DNA from: Tipula vernalis | Taxonomy: Eukaryota; Arthropoda; Insecta; Diptera; Tipulidae | NCBI GenBank assembly: GCA_958295665.1 | Contig: OY282560.1 | Span: forward strand, 187,535,561-187,599,560 | Reading direction: 5' to 3' | Length of the DNA stretch: 64,000 bases | Part shown: positions 1-12,039 of the stretch, piece after piece | How positions within the stretch are numbered: position 1 is the stretch's first letter | How the letters are laid out: every line of letters starts with the position of its first letter | The notes under the pieces: generated by a model | The model's database searches: none | Told to the model about the DNA's origin: nothing | The model's input: only the letters and a program-made list of their open reading frames with translations | Translations under genes and position numbers: made by a program

Positions 1-1645
1 TGTATGTAATAGCTTCAAAATTCGGGAGTGCATGTAAGTAAGTAAATTGAAAGAGTTTTTTGTCAAGAAACTCCTAAAGATTTACAGTTTGTTGATTCTT
101 AAATCCGTGAAAGCGGATCGAAAACTGCTTATAAAAGAAATGAGATAAAAGCCCTTAAGAAAATTTGAATTTTTAGAAATTTCTATGAAACTAAGATTTA
201 TAACGAAAATTTTCCATATCTTGTATACTCAGTTTGTGAGAATGGAGCTGATAGATGATTTTGTGTATTGATCTCCAATCTTATTGTAGATATTTCCAAA
301 ACAATATAACCCTAGAAGAGCCTCAAAAACATTGGGGATTTGTAAACAAATCTGTAAGTGCTTTCGAAGGCAGTTTTGAAATAAAAGCCTAGTTAATAAA
401 AGTGTTTTTATTCTACTCTAAGCTAAACTATTCATATAGCCAAATAACACAAACTTGAATTTAAATATTTCTTCTTATAACCACTATCCCTCTAATGATT
501 ATCTATACTAGTTTATGTAGTTTTAAAATTATTATTAATTGTAGCTTTAAAACACATACTACAACAAAATGGCACCACATTTTCTCTTGTGACCCATATT
601 ATTTGCTGTAAAATAATTTTCAATAAACAAATTAGGTCAACTAGAAACGGCCATTCATTTTATGAAAACTCGATTTTCTCTGCAGCTACCACCTGCGTAT
701 TCATCTTGTTAGGCATTCTCGTACATACATACGTATATATGATAATAATAATATCGAGAAGAGTGAAAGTGCCTGATTATCACGTACCACCAATTATGTT
801 GAATTAAATAATGTACGAAAGGAGAATGAATGACTCCAAAAATTGGAGAAAAAACATTCAACACCAAAAAATGTCTATGTCATAAAGAAAGCAGAAACAG
901 CAACATAGTATACATACCAAGGAAAATTTTTATATTTTTTAAAAAAACATCTAGATTACTATAACGTAAAAACATAATTTATGCAAAGTGTGATAAATAT
1001 CGAATAAATTTATTTTCGGAATATAACGAACAAAACCATAAAAAAAAGAAAATTCTGTTTTTGGTGTTGTTGTATTTAATTCCTTCAAGAATATGGAACA
1101 GAAAAGTAAAGTTAAAATAGGAAAAACTGTTCCAATTCTAAGGCATATAAACTATTCAAGAATATTCAAGAATAAATATATTTTTTTTTGTTCTGCATGT
1201 TCTATGTTTTAGCATAAGTAAAACATTTGTAATATTTTTTTTTGTTTGTTTGTGTATGTTTGAAAAGTAATAAAAATAAAAAATAAAATTTTTTTTTTCG
1301 TATTTATATGGATATATGTTCCTCATTCAATCTTCAACCTCCAAAAATCCACCCACATCATCCCTTGTGTTGTGTTTCCTTATTTTTTTACAATACTTTT
1401 TTCTTGTTATTCTTCAGCCGTGCAATAAAATATACTTGTATATGTATGTATGCATGTACATACGGAATGTAATAAGAAGCAAAAAATTTGAAAATTCATT
1501 TTATACAAAGTGAAATTTTAATTTTGTGAATGGAAAATCGTTAATTCTGTTGAGAATAAATTTTGTTTTTATTTTATTTCGACTTTTTCTTTTTAAGCAG
1601 ATCCGTTTCATTTATAAATATATACGAACATACCTAATCATTGTA
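1..1645. other. AT-rich DNA, no gene recognised
   Basis: Only short open frames made of A/T-rich codons occur here. They show no recognisable domain. Poly-T and poly-A runs and TACATACGTATATA-type strings are frequent. I see no RNA gene or element end before the mariner remnant that follows. Confidence 0.6.
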
Positions 1646-1647
1646 TA

Positions 1648-2302
1648 CATTCTGTCAAAAAAGTACCGCGAATTGTTAAATAAAACACAAATTATAAGTT
1701 CAATCATAAAAATTTATTTTGTCCCCCTCAAAGTATTCCCCATTCGAAGATATACACATATGCCAGCGTTTTTCCAATTATCGAAACGTTTTTTATAGGT
1801 ACTTTCCTGGAAGGCCTTCAGTTCGCAGCGCCGAATTTTATTTTATGGCTTTAATGCAGTTAAAACTGATTTCACAGAGTAGCAATTTGAGTCTGGGAAA
1901 GGGGAAAAAGTCACCTGGTGCTAAATCAGGCGAATGTGATGGTTGATCGATGGTATTTATTGAGTTATTGGCCTTATATTCGTTCACAACCGTAGCTCGG
2001 TGTGATGGTGCATAATTCTGGTCACTTTTTTCGCATCAGCACAAGAAATTTCGTTTGGAAGAACACAAAATTTAAGGCAAACTCTTTGTTCAATAATTTC
2101 GTTCATCGTAAAAATCGCCGTGCACTTATAAGGTCGACTGACTTAACCAACTGCTGTAAACAAACTGGTTGACAGATCGCGCTTAAAGATGGCATCATAA
2201 TGAAAGATAGTCCTACCAATCTAGGAAAAAAAATAAAAAATTTAAATTTCTTCAGCGCGGGAATTTTAAATTAACAATTCCCGGTACTTTTTTCACATAA
2301 TG
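1648..2302 (-). mobile_element. Internally deleted mariner element
   Basis: The two ends are inverted copies of about 30 bp. The left reads CATTCTGTCAAAAAAGTACC and the complement of the right reads CATTATGTGAAAAAAGTACC. A TA dinucleotide flanks each end (1646-1647 and 2303-2304), the target duplication expected for Tc1/mariner elements. The interior carries the start and the end of a mariner transposase on the minus strand but not the middle. At 655 bp it is about half the usual 1.3 kb, so it is a non-autonomous, internally deleted copy. The boundaries rest directly on the sequence; the family call rests on the protein remnants. Confidence 0.88.
1730..2106 (-). pseudogene. Mariner transposase remnant (N- and C-terminal pieces)
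   Basis: Reading the minus strand from the ATG at 2106, the first residues are MNEIIEQRVCLKFCVLPNEI, then SCADA. This is the start of the helix-turn-helix domain that many mariner transposases share. The frame then jumps to SPDLAPGDFFPFPRLKL, the region around the third catalytic aspartate, near 1945-1890. It closes with EKRWHMCISSNGEYFEGDK near 1785-1725, the usual mariner C-terminus. Most of the DNA-binding domain and the first catalytic aspartate are missing. Several frameshifts and stops separate the pieces, so no product is expected. Confidence 0.8.
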
Positions 2303-3519
2303 TATATTATGTACATATTTTAAATTATTTCCATGTGTTTGTGGATTTTTTATATTTCTGCCCTTTGTTGAGGTAGTTTTTACTGGTTTAGTTTAAGGAA
2401 TGTTAAAACGGATGAAATCAGGAGTTTATAGAATCGTTTACCTCTAGAGGCGAAGAATTATTGATAATACCTTAATCTTAATCTTCAGATCTAATTTTTA
2501 GTTCTTTTGAGCGTTATGATAACTATATACAAACAAATTGCCATATTTTTAGGAGTTATCTACCTTACTTTATGCATCAATTTAGACACATGTCAATCGA
2601 ACTGGTAGTAAAAGTCAGGGATTCTGCTTAATGATACGTTTCAATATAGAGCTAAATTAGTAATTCGTGGAATATGATGAGACCGATTTTGAGAAAAGCA
2701 CCTTAGTGCGCAAAACAATAGCACTTGTTAATTATCATAACATATTTCTGAAATTACAGCTTCTGAAAACTATTTTTATAAAACACATGCTGTGAGCTAA
2801 AATTTATGCATTTCCTGTCATATATTAGGCCCGCGAAAAATTTCTCGGTAGCGTATAATAATACACCAAGGTGCTATTAATTTGTTTGGTTTTTGTCTGA
2901 GAACCATCTGCTGTTTATAAATATCATTGCACTTTACAAAGATATAAAAAATCGGTATCCATGGCCCAAGCACTGTGTAGACTGAGCGTGAGTGCAAATA
3001 GTCGACATTCGATTTTTGAGTGTCTGAGAACCAAATAAAACTTACAAGATATCAATTCAGGCATAATCAAGATCAAAATATCTGGTTCTTCGTCGCGGAA
3101 AATGCTACAGTGAGGCGACACGAAACTTGCTGAAAAAAACCAATTGTCGGAGGGCAAAACTTACCTATAATTTTATCCAAGATACTATAAAATGCTTCAG
3201 TAAAATGGTTACAAAAGCAGAAAAGTGTGAGGAAAATCCAATAGCGCCCGATCGATATAGAGAATTAATCCAATAGATTGAAAAATAGTTCGTTCCACGG
3301 AACGTTGCTTTTTCAACTATACCGAAGGAAAAACAAAAACTTTAACTGGATCACTAGTACAATCAGAAGAAGACTTATTGAGCTGATACTACTGATACGA
3401 GAAGTGATAGACAAGAAGTGTGAATCTCCAGAAAATTTCCAAAAACACTCCTTTAATACTTGCTCTCTCTATATCGAAACTTGTATGAAGGAGAGTTTTT
3501 CGAATTTAGAGTTCTGGGG
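2303..3519. other. Unassigned intergenic DNA
   Basis: A 77-codon frame on the minus strand (2924-3157) and a 99-codon frame on the plus strand (3278-3577) occur here. Neither shows a motif I recognise, and the second runs into the foldback element that follows. No element ends were found. Confidence 0.4.
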
Positions 3520-3965
3520 CCCTATTCTCGAATTCCACATCCATTTTCCACATGCAGACATCTGTCAAAATTCTTAAAAACGTTCAGAAATTGTAATTCA
3601 TGTATTCTTGAATTACCTACTACTTAATGTAAACTTTTCGCTACTAAGGAAATATTTCCTAATGGTTATAAGCAGGTGGAAAAAAATCCTCATCTACGAA
3701 ACTGTCAATACTTTTATATAGAACAAATAAACAAAAATTGTTGCTCTTACTTTGGACATTTCTAATACAGCTAAAACAACTTAAACCAAAAACTTTACCA
3801 AATCAATATAACAAATCCTGATCAAACCAAATAAAATTTTGTAAATTTTACAGTTCGCTGACAAATCAAACACAAACAATTATCAAAAATAAATTCAATG
3901 CCCTACGAAATTTGACACAATTTCAGGGTGGTGAATAAAAAATTCCGAATGGTTCAAGAATAGGG
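3520..3965. repeat. Foldback/MITE-like element with CCCTATTCT ends
   Basis: The left end CCCTATTCTCGAATTCC is matched in inverted orientation by TTCAAGAATAGGGT at the right. This gives about 13 bp of terminal inverted repeat, with weaker pairing further in. The interior is AT-rich and non-coding. The same end core appears at 6164 and, with CCCCTATTCCC, at 25087, which suggests related non-autonomous DNA transposons. I could not determine a target-site duplication. Confidence 0.5.
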
Positions 3966-3966
3966 T

Positions 3967-4973
3967 ATTTTTAAATTACATATTGGTTTAATTAGTGTTG
4001 ACTAAAATGAACATGTTGTTTTTTGAATGCCGTCGATTTAAGAAAATATGATGAATTGAATGTCTTTTTCTATCAGTAAATTTTTAAAGCCAACATGTTG
4101 CGGGACCTGAAAGCACCCAATCACCCCTAATATGACTGACGAGACGATCGACAATCGACTTTGTATTGCGTTTTCGTTTTTCCATTTGATATTAACAATA
4201 TGAAAAATGAACTAGGCAACACAGAGTCGTGTCGATTGTCTGAGGCAGACATTGCCTGATGAAGAGGCAGATTCAAAACGAAACGAGACAGAAAACTGAA
4301 ATTTGTTATTTGTTTGTTTTATACAAGGTTTGTACCATTTTACGGTTCTCATAATACTTTGACACTAAAGCACTTTATCCACTGAAAAACGAAAAGATAA
4401 ATCAGATTTATTTTTTTCGATATAACTACAAAATTTTTGATTGAGTGATAGGCAAAAACAAAGCACGCATAGTTCTCAAGCTCATAAATAGTGAAAGTGC
4501 GACGATAAAAAACCAAAGTTTTTTATTTAATATTTAAATAAAGGGAGAAGTAAAGGATTGTTTTTGTTACTGACACATCATGGATTTGGTAACCAATATT
4601 TCGAAACCTTTGTTTCCTAAATGAAAAGCGGTGACTTTTAATAATTTAAAAAAGAAGAATTTAGCAGTTAACCATTCTTTAACCTCAACATTTTCCTATT
4701 TTTGGTAGGTTTTTTACACCCATTACTCAAACATTTTCTTTAAATATTTTTAATTTAGTTTAAAAAACACATAACACATTTCATGCGTCAAATTATGTTA
4801 TAAGTAATATTATATCCGACAGATAGACAATATTAAAAATGAAGTTCTGTAGAGATCGAAGTCGAAAATGATTCAAAAAATTGAACTCAATTATTTTTAT
4901 ACGGGCAATTTAGAATAGACTCAATAAGAAAATAACCAATGCCACAACTAAGCCATATACGAAATCGAACTAA
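3967..4973. other. Unassigned intergenic DNA
   Basis: AT-rich sequence with no open frame that shows a family motif and no clear repeat ends. Nothing further can be supported. Confidence 0.5.
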
Positions 4974-4975
4974 TA

Positions 4976-5133
4976 CCCTAGATACACTGCGATTTAATAA
5001 AACCGATTTAGTGAATTTTTCGAGATTAGTCGCAGTGTGTCAATCTCGATTTTAGATAATTCCTTTGTTTTTGCATAGAATATTTAAACTAGTTTAGCTA
5101 AATCGGATTTATTAAACCACAGTCTGTCTAGGG
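4976..5133. repeat. 158-bp MITE flanked by TA
   Basis: The left end CCCTAGATACACTGCGATTT and the complement of the right end CCCTAGACAGACTGTGGTTT start inverted arms of about 37 bp. Both continue into AATAAAnCCGATTTAG. TA lies immediately outside each end (4974-4975 and 5134-5135), consistent with a Tc1/mariner-type duplication. There is no coding capacity. Related sequence occurs inverted at 13400-13505 and as a fragment at 34172-34270. Confidence 0.72.
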
Positions 5134-5135
5134 TA

Positions 5136-6163
5136 TAAGTTTGCACGTGAGCATCATGACTGACCCAACAGTGAATGGTACATTATTTTTGCAACTGATG
5201 AATTCAAAATTATTTATTTGCTCTGTTGTCCGGAGCCAATCTATAAGAAGATCTCTAAACGTTGTCTATGACGGGATTTAATGAAAAATTGTTATTAATG
5301 CGAATGCATTCGTCATCTCAAGGCTTAAGAGCGATCGTAGTTCTTCGACTTTATCTAAAACAAGGCACGGCAGTACACTTTTCCTTTTTTACGTTAGTAA
5401 AACAAAGTTTAATAATCAGGAGCTTGAGATTTTTATGTCGGTCAGTCTGTGTTAGAATTACAGCTAGTCTACAGCCAGAATTTTAATGACAATCGGCTAA
5501 CCGGAAGCAAGAGTTTTCAAGGGCGCCCAACATTTTTAACAAATTTGCTTAATAAGGTTATAACGAACCAGTTTATCCTAAACGATGCCAGGCTTAGTGT
5601 GCTTATTTGCTAGCTAATTTGGAATGGACAATTGACGATTAGAAGATGAATTAATATATGTATCTTCTGAACTAGGTTTCATAAACCTGTTTTTTATGTT
5701 TAAAATTTTAAATTTTATTGTAATGTTGCCATATTTTTCACAGTAAAAATAAACACCTAATATTTAAATAAATAAATATTGCCAAATACTTTAACAGAAC
5801 ATAAATTAATGTCGAATTTGGGTTTATAAAAAAATTAATGGAATATGTCTTGTCGTCTAATATTACTCTAGTGGCTTTTTCTAAATTTAGTGAAAAATAT
5901 GCTCACTGCTACTATTTTTGGCAAAGGTGTATTATGTAAAAGCGTTCATACATTTTTTTTTATATACAGTAACAGTCACAAACACAAGGCGATTAGCAAA
6001 CCAAGTTTGATGTAAAATAACCATGAAATTTTATAGTTTAAATTTTAGGTGAAAAAACCATACAGTTGTGTTTACCATACGTGTCATTCTTTATAATAAC
6101 ACAATTTTATGTAAAACAAGAAACGTACGCCATTGGAAATCTGTGATAATTCTGCATGGCCAG
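5136..6163. other. Unassigned intergenic DNA
   Basis: One 74-codon frame (5262-5486) has no recognisable domain. The rest is A/T-rich and shows no repeat ends. Confidence 0.4.
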
Positions 6164-6338
6164 GCCCTTATTCTTGAATTCAATCGAAAAAAGTCGCCGG
6201 TGACATTAGTGCAAAACAATTTAAATTTTCGATTGAAATTATTTATTAAAAAGTCCTTTCGAATAAAATAGATCGATAATTTAAATTGCTTCATCAAAGT
6301 CACTGTTGAAATTTTCGATTGAATTCAAGAATAAGGGC
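6164..6338. repeat. 175-bp foldback element with perfect 27-bp arms
   Basis: The sequence starting GCCCTTATTCTTGAATTCAA at 6164-6190 is repeated exactly in inverted orientation at 6312-6338. The interior pairs partly as well (GTGACATTAGTGC near 6200 with the complement of CATCAAAGTCAC near 6295). Most of the element could therefore fold into one hairpin. Opposite-strand open frames here are by-products of the palindrome. The perfect arms suggest fairly recent activity, compared with the decayed neighbours. Confidence 0.8.
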
Positions 6339-7434
6339 GCTGGGTTCAAATTTTCAATTTTTAGAAGATTTTAAAAATTTTCAATTTTCCAATCTTTTGG
6401 ACGATTATAGATTTTTAAAATTTCTAATTGAGTACAGCTACTTTACTTCAACTTTTCAGTAGAAAATTTTATATTTTGATGGGCTCCAACAAAAATAACG
6501 GAGAATACTAGAGACCTGTGCATTAGGAGTAAAACTGTAATCAAATAATTAAAGGTATTTCGATAAAAATTGAGTTATTACCATTGGCGGCTGCTAATTT
6601 ACTCATATTTTTGCGCAGGCAATTAATTGAATTAATATAATTAATTGCTTTAGGAAAAACAAATTCTTCAACAGGCGTATTCTCAGTCAATTTCATAGCA
6701 AGTTATACACAGTTATTATAATCCATCTAAATTTCAATTTCGAGTGCTCGAAATTCGTATTACATAATTTTCAAAATAATTTAGAAACTCATATAATGCT
6801 TACAAAATTGGCCAATAGGCGGCCCGATCTTAGAATTTGGTGGTTTTATATATTTAAAAAAATGAAAGTTTAAATTTTTTACATTGGAAATGTCTGATAG
6901 GGACTGTTAGTGATTTCTTAATTTTTTAAGGTTATTGCCGGATTTTAAGTTTTAGAAGTTTTTCGAGTACATTCGTTCGTAATTTGTTGTGAATAATCGT
7001 GTTTTCAATATTACTTGAAATTTGGAAAGGGTTGATATGCATGTTGCTATAGAATTATTGGTTCGTCCATATTAATATATTATGCATTTTAGAAGCTACA
7101 CGTACCGGTAAGGCCATTTGATGATATTTTTCAATTCTTTTTGCAAAATGCATTCCATTTTATTTACAACCATTTTTATGTTGCCTATGCCTAAAATGTT
7201 GATTTGTTCATCAACAATCAACTTAATCGACCCTAGATTTCCTAAAATCAAACTTGAAATAATAATTTAAAATAATCTTGGTTGGTGATTAGTTTATATA
7301 TTGATTTTTTTTTTATTGAATATTAAACCAAAGTCATAATCACAAAAGAGGAGTTTATTTGAGGGTACAAATAAGCTTAGAGGTTTTTTTTTATAACTTC
7401 GAAGCATTATTCGGAGAAATTGGTACAATATATT
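6339..7434. other. Unassigned intergenic DNA
   Basis: AT-rich sequence with no protein similarity and no obvious repeat boundary. The 3' flank of the neighbouring mariner copy may extend to about 7270, but I could not find a matching inverted end. Confidence 0.4.
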
Positions 7435-8221
7435 TTATTCAAAGCATTGTCCATCGTTAGCTACGACTTTTTCCCACCTTTCAGGCGGATTCTGAGTCGA
7501 AAAAATTCCTCGTCTTTTGAGGCGATCCAAGAATCGACTCAATTTTTCGCTTCTTCGAAAGCAGTGAAGTGCTGCTCGGCCAGGCCATGAGTCATCGACC
7601 GGAATAAGTGGTAGTCGGAAAGAGCAATGCCTGGAAATACGGCGGGGGAGGAGGGCATCACATTGAAGCGCCTCCAAAGTTTCCTTGACGCCTTTTGCAA
7701 CGTCTGGCCGAGCGTTGTCCGTGCTGAAAGATAACTTTGTCATTTCTTTTGGCATATTGTGGACGTTTGAGCTTCAATGCTCGGCTTAATTGCATCAATT
7801 GTTGTTGATAGCGGTCTCCAGTGGTCGTTTCGTCAGGCTGGAATAACTCATAGTAGATCACTTTGAACTGATCCCACCAGATGCACAGCATTAGCTTCTT
7901 GCCATGAATATTCGGTTTGGCCGTTGAAGTTTATGCATGCCGGGCTTACCCCACGATTTTCTGCGTTTTGGGTTGTCGTAGTGGATCGATTTTTCTTCTC
8001 GAACCCAATTTCTTTTTTTTTTTTTGCACCATACGCATGGCCTTGAGACGGTTTTGAATCGCTTGTTGAGTCATTCCCAAAGTTTCAGCGTGCTCCTCTT
8101 GAGTTTCGCATGAATCTTGGTCCAATCTCGCCTCCAACTCAGCGTCTTCAAACTTTACTGGCCTCTCTTCGCGTTCTTTGTCACTGGTGTCAAAATCGCC
8201 ACTTTTAAAATGCCGAAACAA
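7435..8221 (-). pseudogene. Mauritiana-type mariner transposase pseudogene
   Basis: Minus-strand pieces follow the order of a Mos1-like transposase. FRHFKSGDFDTSDKEREE with LGMTQQAIQNRLKAM (8221-8000) is the second helix-turn-helix region. LMLCIWWDQF and VIYYELFQPDETT, with RYQQQLMQLSRALKLKRPQY (7890-7715), belong to the catalytic core. DNARP (about 7715) carries the second catalytic aspartate and SDYHLFRSM (about 7610) the third. PERWEKVVANDGQCFE is the C-terminus. About 40-50 residues around the first aspartate (the TGDE region) are missing between roughly 7950 and 7920. Frameshifts separate the core from the SDYHLF segment. The extreme N-terminus is absent from the open frame. Confidence 0.88.
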
Positions 8222-8281
8222 GTACTCACATGTTTTTATTAATGAAACAAGTTTTGTCAGTTATATATTGCTTTATATAAT
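8177..8281 (-). repeat. 105-bp segment duplicated exactly at 9410
   Basis: This stretch at the 5' side of the mariner pseudogene is identical base for base to 9410-9514 in the same orientation. It begins inside the FKSGDFDTS codons and runs into the upstream flank. The flanks differ on both sides at the boundary bases. Confidence 0.9.
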
Positions 8282-9126
8282 TTCATTGTTTTAAAGGTTT
8301 TGAAATAATTTTAAATAAAATATAAAATTTTCTGGGTTGTCCCACTTTTAAACCTTACAACACTAAAACAAAGTGAAATGTTTCTTTTTATAAACTTAAA
8401 TATCTCGAAACGTATTTAATCGAATTTAATAAAACTAGATTCATCAATAAAAAAAGGTAACAATTTGAGTTATCTCCTTTTGTATCTAAAGCACACAGAC
8501 AAATAAATTAAATAATTTAATTAATTTGAAATGTGATTGAAAGATATAGAGTCTTGTTCATATAAAGAACCAATTTATAAAAATTCAACAGTTAAAATTT
8601 GTTGTACAAGAGCTTTTGAATGTCCCTACAATGTCAGTTCATAATATTCATAAAAAAATGAAATTAATTTATTTTCGATGATACCTAATTCTGATTGTAT
8701 AGTTAGATATATAACAAATATTTTGTCAAAAAGTCACGAAAACCTTCTTAAACCACGCACAAACAAAATAAAAATACATATCGAGCTTCATTCGCGACAA
8801 TGCCTATATGTTAATGTTTGCGAAGAGGTCGTTGCTGGATAATATTTGAAATCCGAGCTAGCGTTGTTTAAAGGCCGTGCCCATAGAGAACGAACAGTGA
8901 GGAACGATTAAATTTCATATTCGCGAAAAGGAATATTGCCCACTATATGGTGAAAAAGGAAACTTCGTTGTATAGTCTCTAGTCCTCAATGAGTACCGAC
9001 CTAAAGGATGAGAATAAAGATTCTAAGGTCTATTGTACATCTATTGTGCAACAAACGCAGCCAGGTGATATCCAACAGGTTGCCTCCTTTCAATGTGGCA
9101 TTAAAAGGGCCTTGTTCTGTTAAATA
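8282..9126. other. Unassigned DNA between two element fragments
   Basis: No recognisable coding signal. A mariner-end-like string, TGGGTTGTCCCACTTTTAAA, starts near 8334, but I did not find a partner end. It is recorded only as possible decayed transposon sequence. Confidence 0.35.
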
Positions 9127-9409
9127 CTAGATGATGGATTTTAAAAATTGTCGATTCATCTCTGGTGCTTCTTCCAGGTCTATAATATTATACAAATGTT
9201 TATCATTTAAGAGTTTTTTGACTTGTTTCATCGCAATAGAGGCTCCCCAGAGTAATTTCTTATATCTGTTTCTTTTCCCTAATAACTTGGAATAAGGTAT
9301 ACTAGGCACCGGACTAAGGCAGGAACAGTTTGCTCCCATTTTTGCACGACAATCTGCTGCATCGTAACCTTTTATGGCAGATTGACCACGGGACCACAAA
9401 AGGTCGTTA
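9127..9409 (-). pseudogene. LINE RNase H-domain fragment
   Basis: The minus-strand frame reads LLWSRGQSAIKGYDAADCRA, then KMGANCSCLSP. This fits the end of the RNase H domain of non-LTR retrotransposons (typical pattern WVPGHxGIxGNExADxLA+xGA). The central AD pair is kept. The usual H of PGH and the NE of GNE have changed to Q and YD. About 60 residues of C-terminal sequence follow. Nothing else of the element is recognised beside it. At its upstream side it joins the duplicated mariner segment at 9410. Confidence 0.55.
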
Positions 9410-9514
9410 TTTGTCACTGGTGTCAAAATCGCCACTTTTAAAATGCCGAAACAAGTACTCACATGTTTTTATTAATGAAACAAGTTTTGTCAGTTATATA
9501 TTGCTTTATATAAT
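9410..9514 (-). repeat. Second copy of the 105-bp mariner segment
   Basis: Identical to 8177-8281. It encodes the fragment FRHFKSGDFDTS on the minus strand and is joined directly to the LINE RNase H fragment, so the two make an artificial fused open frame. Confidence 0.9.
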
Positions 9515-9613
9515 CTAATCTAATCTTCTAAAACCTTGCAGTAGCAGGTCCAGATCATTTTGGAGTTAAAACCGGAAGCTCTTAAGGCAAACAACACCGC
9601 CCGGCTGCCCTAG

Positions 9614-9730
<117 letters not shown>

Positions 9731-10039
9731 CTTCTTATATTTCGCGAAAAGAGTGTACGGTGGACCCGATGCACAGTGGTGCGGATTGACAAAAAGCTGG
9801 CCAAAATTTACAAAAAAATCTTTTTATTTAGGTTTTTTTTACGTTCGGTCGGCTTTAGTCATAAAGGGACTTAGAATACAATCAGCTGCTCCTAGGTACC
9901 TCTCGATTTTTTGTGCACATTTTAAAATTAAAAATTTTTCGCCTTACTAGGTAAATGAACAAAATGAGAATGAAATCAAAATTTCATAAAATTTAGGTTA
10001 TTTGACTAATAAGAAATTTTGTAAATTATGAAAAGCGCC

Positions 10040-10617
10040 TTGAATATTAAAGAAGGAATCGGTTAGATCTATTTCAAAAGGCCGTTGACAGGATTGAAGT
10101 CTTATTGGTTGAAAATCTATTGCTTAAGAACGAAATCAAACAATTGAAGACTAAAATTAGTTCTCTTGAAGAGGTTAAGATGTGTGCTATGCCCCCATAA
10201 TAAAGGTGAAAGCAAACAGCAAACAGTTTTGGATTTGTTAAAAAAGGATACAATTTCAACGTTTTCCGAGAAGATATTAACTTTTGTTATCGAAAGAAAA
10301 CAAAGCGTATCAGCAGTGGGACTCAACCAAGCTCCATATATCTCAAAATTATCAGCTGATCAACCAAATAGTTAGTTAATGATTCGAAGGCAAAAATAAA
10401 ATGTAATAACATCGCAATGGGATTATCATCCGACTGTAAAATCTTCATAAATGAGTGCTTAAGCTTCTATCATCCTAACATGTTTTATCAAACGAAGTTG
10501 GTGAAAAATTCAAAGAATCACAAATATGCTTGTATAAAGAATGGATGTAGTTCTTTGAATAAAGCTGAAAGAACTTTATTAATTAGAATTAAATGTAAGT
10601 CTGATTCATCAGAGTAA
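10040..10617 (+). pseudogene. LINE ORF1 remnant (coiled coil plus FP-like domain)
   Basis: At 10060-10195 the plus strand encodes FQKAVDRIEVLLVENLLLKN, then EIKQLKTKISSLEEV, a leucine-heptad coiled coil. The following frame ends in LTFVIERKQSVSAVGLN. From 10417 a 66-codon frame contains KIFINECLSFYHPNMFYQTK and KYACIKNGCS. This pattern is typical of the baculovirus-FP-like domain in ORF1 proteins of several insect LINE groups. Frameshifts divide the three pieces. Reverse-transcriptase sequence lies about 0.8 kb downstream on the same strand, consistent with one element. Family knowledge supports the call; a clade was not fixed. Confidence 0.55.
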
Positions 10618-11379
10618 ATCGTTTGGAAGGCCAAAATCCTTGGTCAAAACATCCAGTTTTTAAATATATTTTGATTTATTAAACAATTTATTGTTAAAGG
10701 AATCTTTGCTCTCAGTGTTGAATACTGCTGATATTTCAAATGCATTTGATTATTTGAGAAGGAGAATCTGCTTCATAGAAAATTTAAAAACATAATACAA
10801 AATAATGTTAAATAGAGAACGCATTATTATAAGGTATCAATCTCATTAACGATGCTAAAACAAAATACTAGCTTAGCCAAGTTTAACGCTTGTTTGGTAA
10901 TAGTAAAAAGTAATGGGATATAGTATACTTATTAAATGAAATCCTTAAAAATAGACTAAAAGTAATAAAATTTCCTGTATAATAAATGACTATGTTAAAT
11001 TGCCTTCTTCACCGGATACCCAGATTTTAAATAATTCCTTGGTTCTCGATCCACATATAAATAGTAGCCTCTACATTAGAGGTTTTTAATAATATCAATT
11101 CTCTTGAGGATAAGTGGTCGTTTGATCAGGTAGGATTGAGTAGTGCCATTTTGAGGCGTATTCGTTTGATCGACGCAAACTGATAACTATCGTTTTATTT
11201 CTCGTCTGCCTGTAATTGGTACTGAAAATGCACTGATTGGTCTCATGAATCCATTGCATAAATTTCTCAATAATACGAATAGTGCAGCAGTTCTTTTGCC
11301 GATATCTGTAAGGCTATATACGATGTATGTGTAATTGGTTTGAATCATTTATTGTGAATAGATCTCAGAAAGTTCGTTG

Positions 11380-12030
11380 AATATGTAACTGTCTAAGCGA
11401 GTCTGTGGTTCTAAGTGCAGGTGTTTCTCAAGGATCTGTGCTAGGATCTACTCTTTTTAATATATTTAAATTCTGTTTTCGGATTAAACTTTAAAAGAAA
11501 TTGTGTTACCTTTGTTGATGATTTGGCTTTAGCCTATGAATGCCTAAATTATTCTACAGCTGTAACTAGTATCAATTGTAACCTTGAAGTTCTAAGTAAA
11601 TGGTTTGGTAATAAACCCTAAATTAGCACAGGAACTATAAGAATTTTATTCAATCTACATGACAATCGCTTATTCACCAATGATATTGTAGTTCATGATT
11701 CAAGATGCCTTAGAACAGGTTCATGTTCCTTGAATTGCATGCTAATTGAATCCGTTAGTGGTAATAATATTTAGCATTAAATGTGGATTGTCGGTTGGAT
11801 TGAAAGGATCACACCTCAGTTCTGAAAATAAGTTACATGTTTGTGTCAGAAAAATATCGCAACTTCATGATTATTGCTCGTTTAGAGTTTTAAAACTATT
11901 CTCCCATGCATTAATTGAGTCAAGGTTTCGATTTGGTATGTTCCGCTGGGATGGCACTTATTATGACACCATTAAGTCGTTAGGAATCGCACAGAAGCAT
12001 ATACGACTTCGAGAGGGCTGTCCCACTCCC
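11380..12030 (+). pseudogene. LINE reverse transcriptase fragment (FVDD motif)
   Basis: GVSQGSVLGSTLFNIF (about 11420-11470) followed by FVDDLALAYECLNYSTAV (11511 onward) are motifs of the non-LTR reverse transcriptase. The FVDD aspartates at 11517-11522 are intact. NLEVLSKWFGNKP continues the palm domain. Near 11910-12000 ALIESRFRFGMFRWDG and SLGIAQKHIRL match the thumb region, where such proteins have a YGxxxWG and LQKxxxR pattern. Stops and frameshifts lie between the segments. Most of the endonuclease and the fingers domain are absent. It is probably the same element as the ORF1 remnant at 10040-10617 and is of the Jockey/CR1 type. Confidence 0.72.
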
Positions 12031-12039
12031 GTATATTAC

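Noticed and set aside
6068..6303. Overlapping frames on both strands
   Set aside because: They are opposite readings of a palindromic foldback element.
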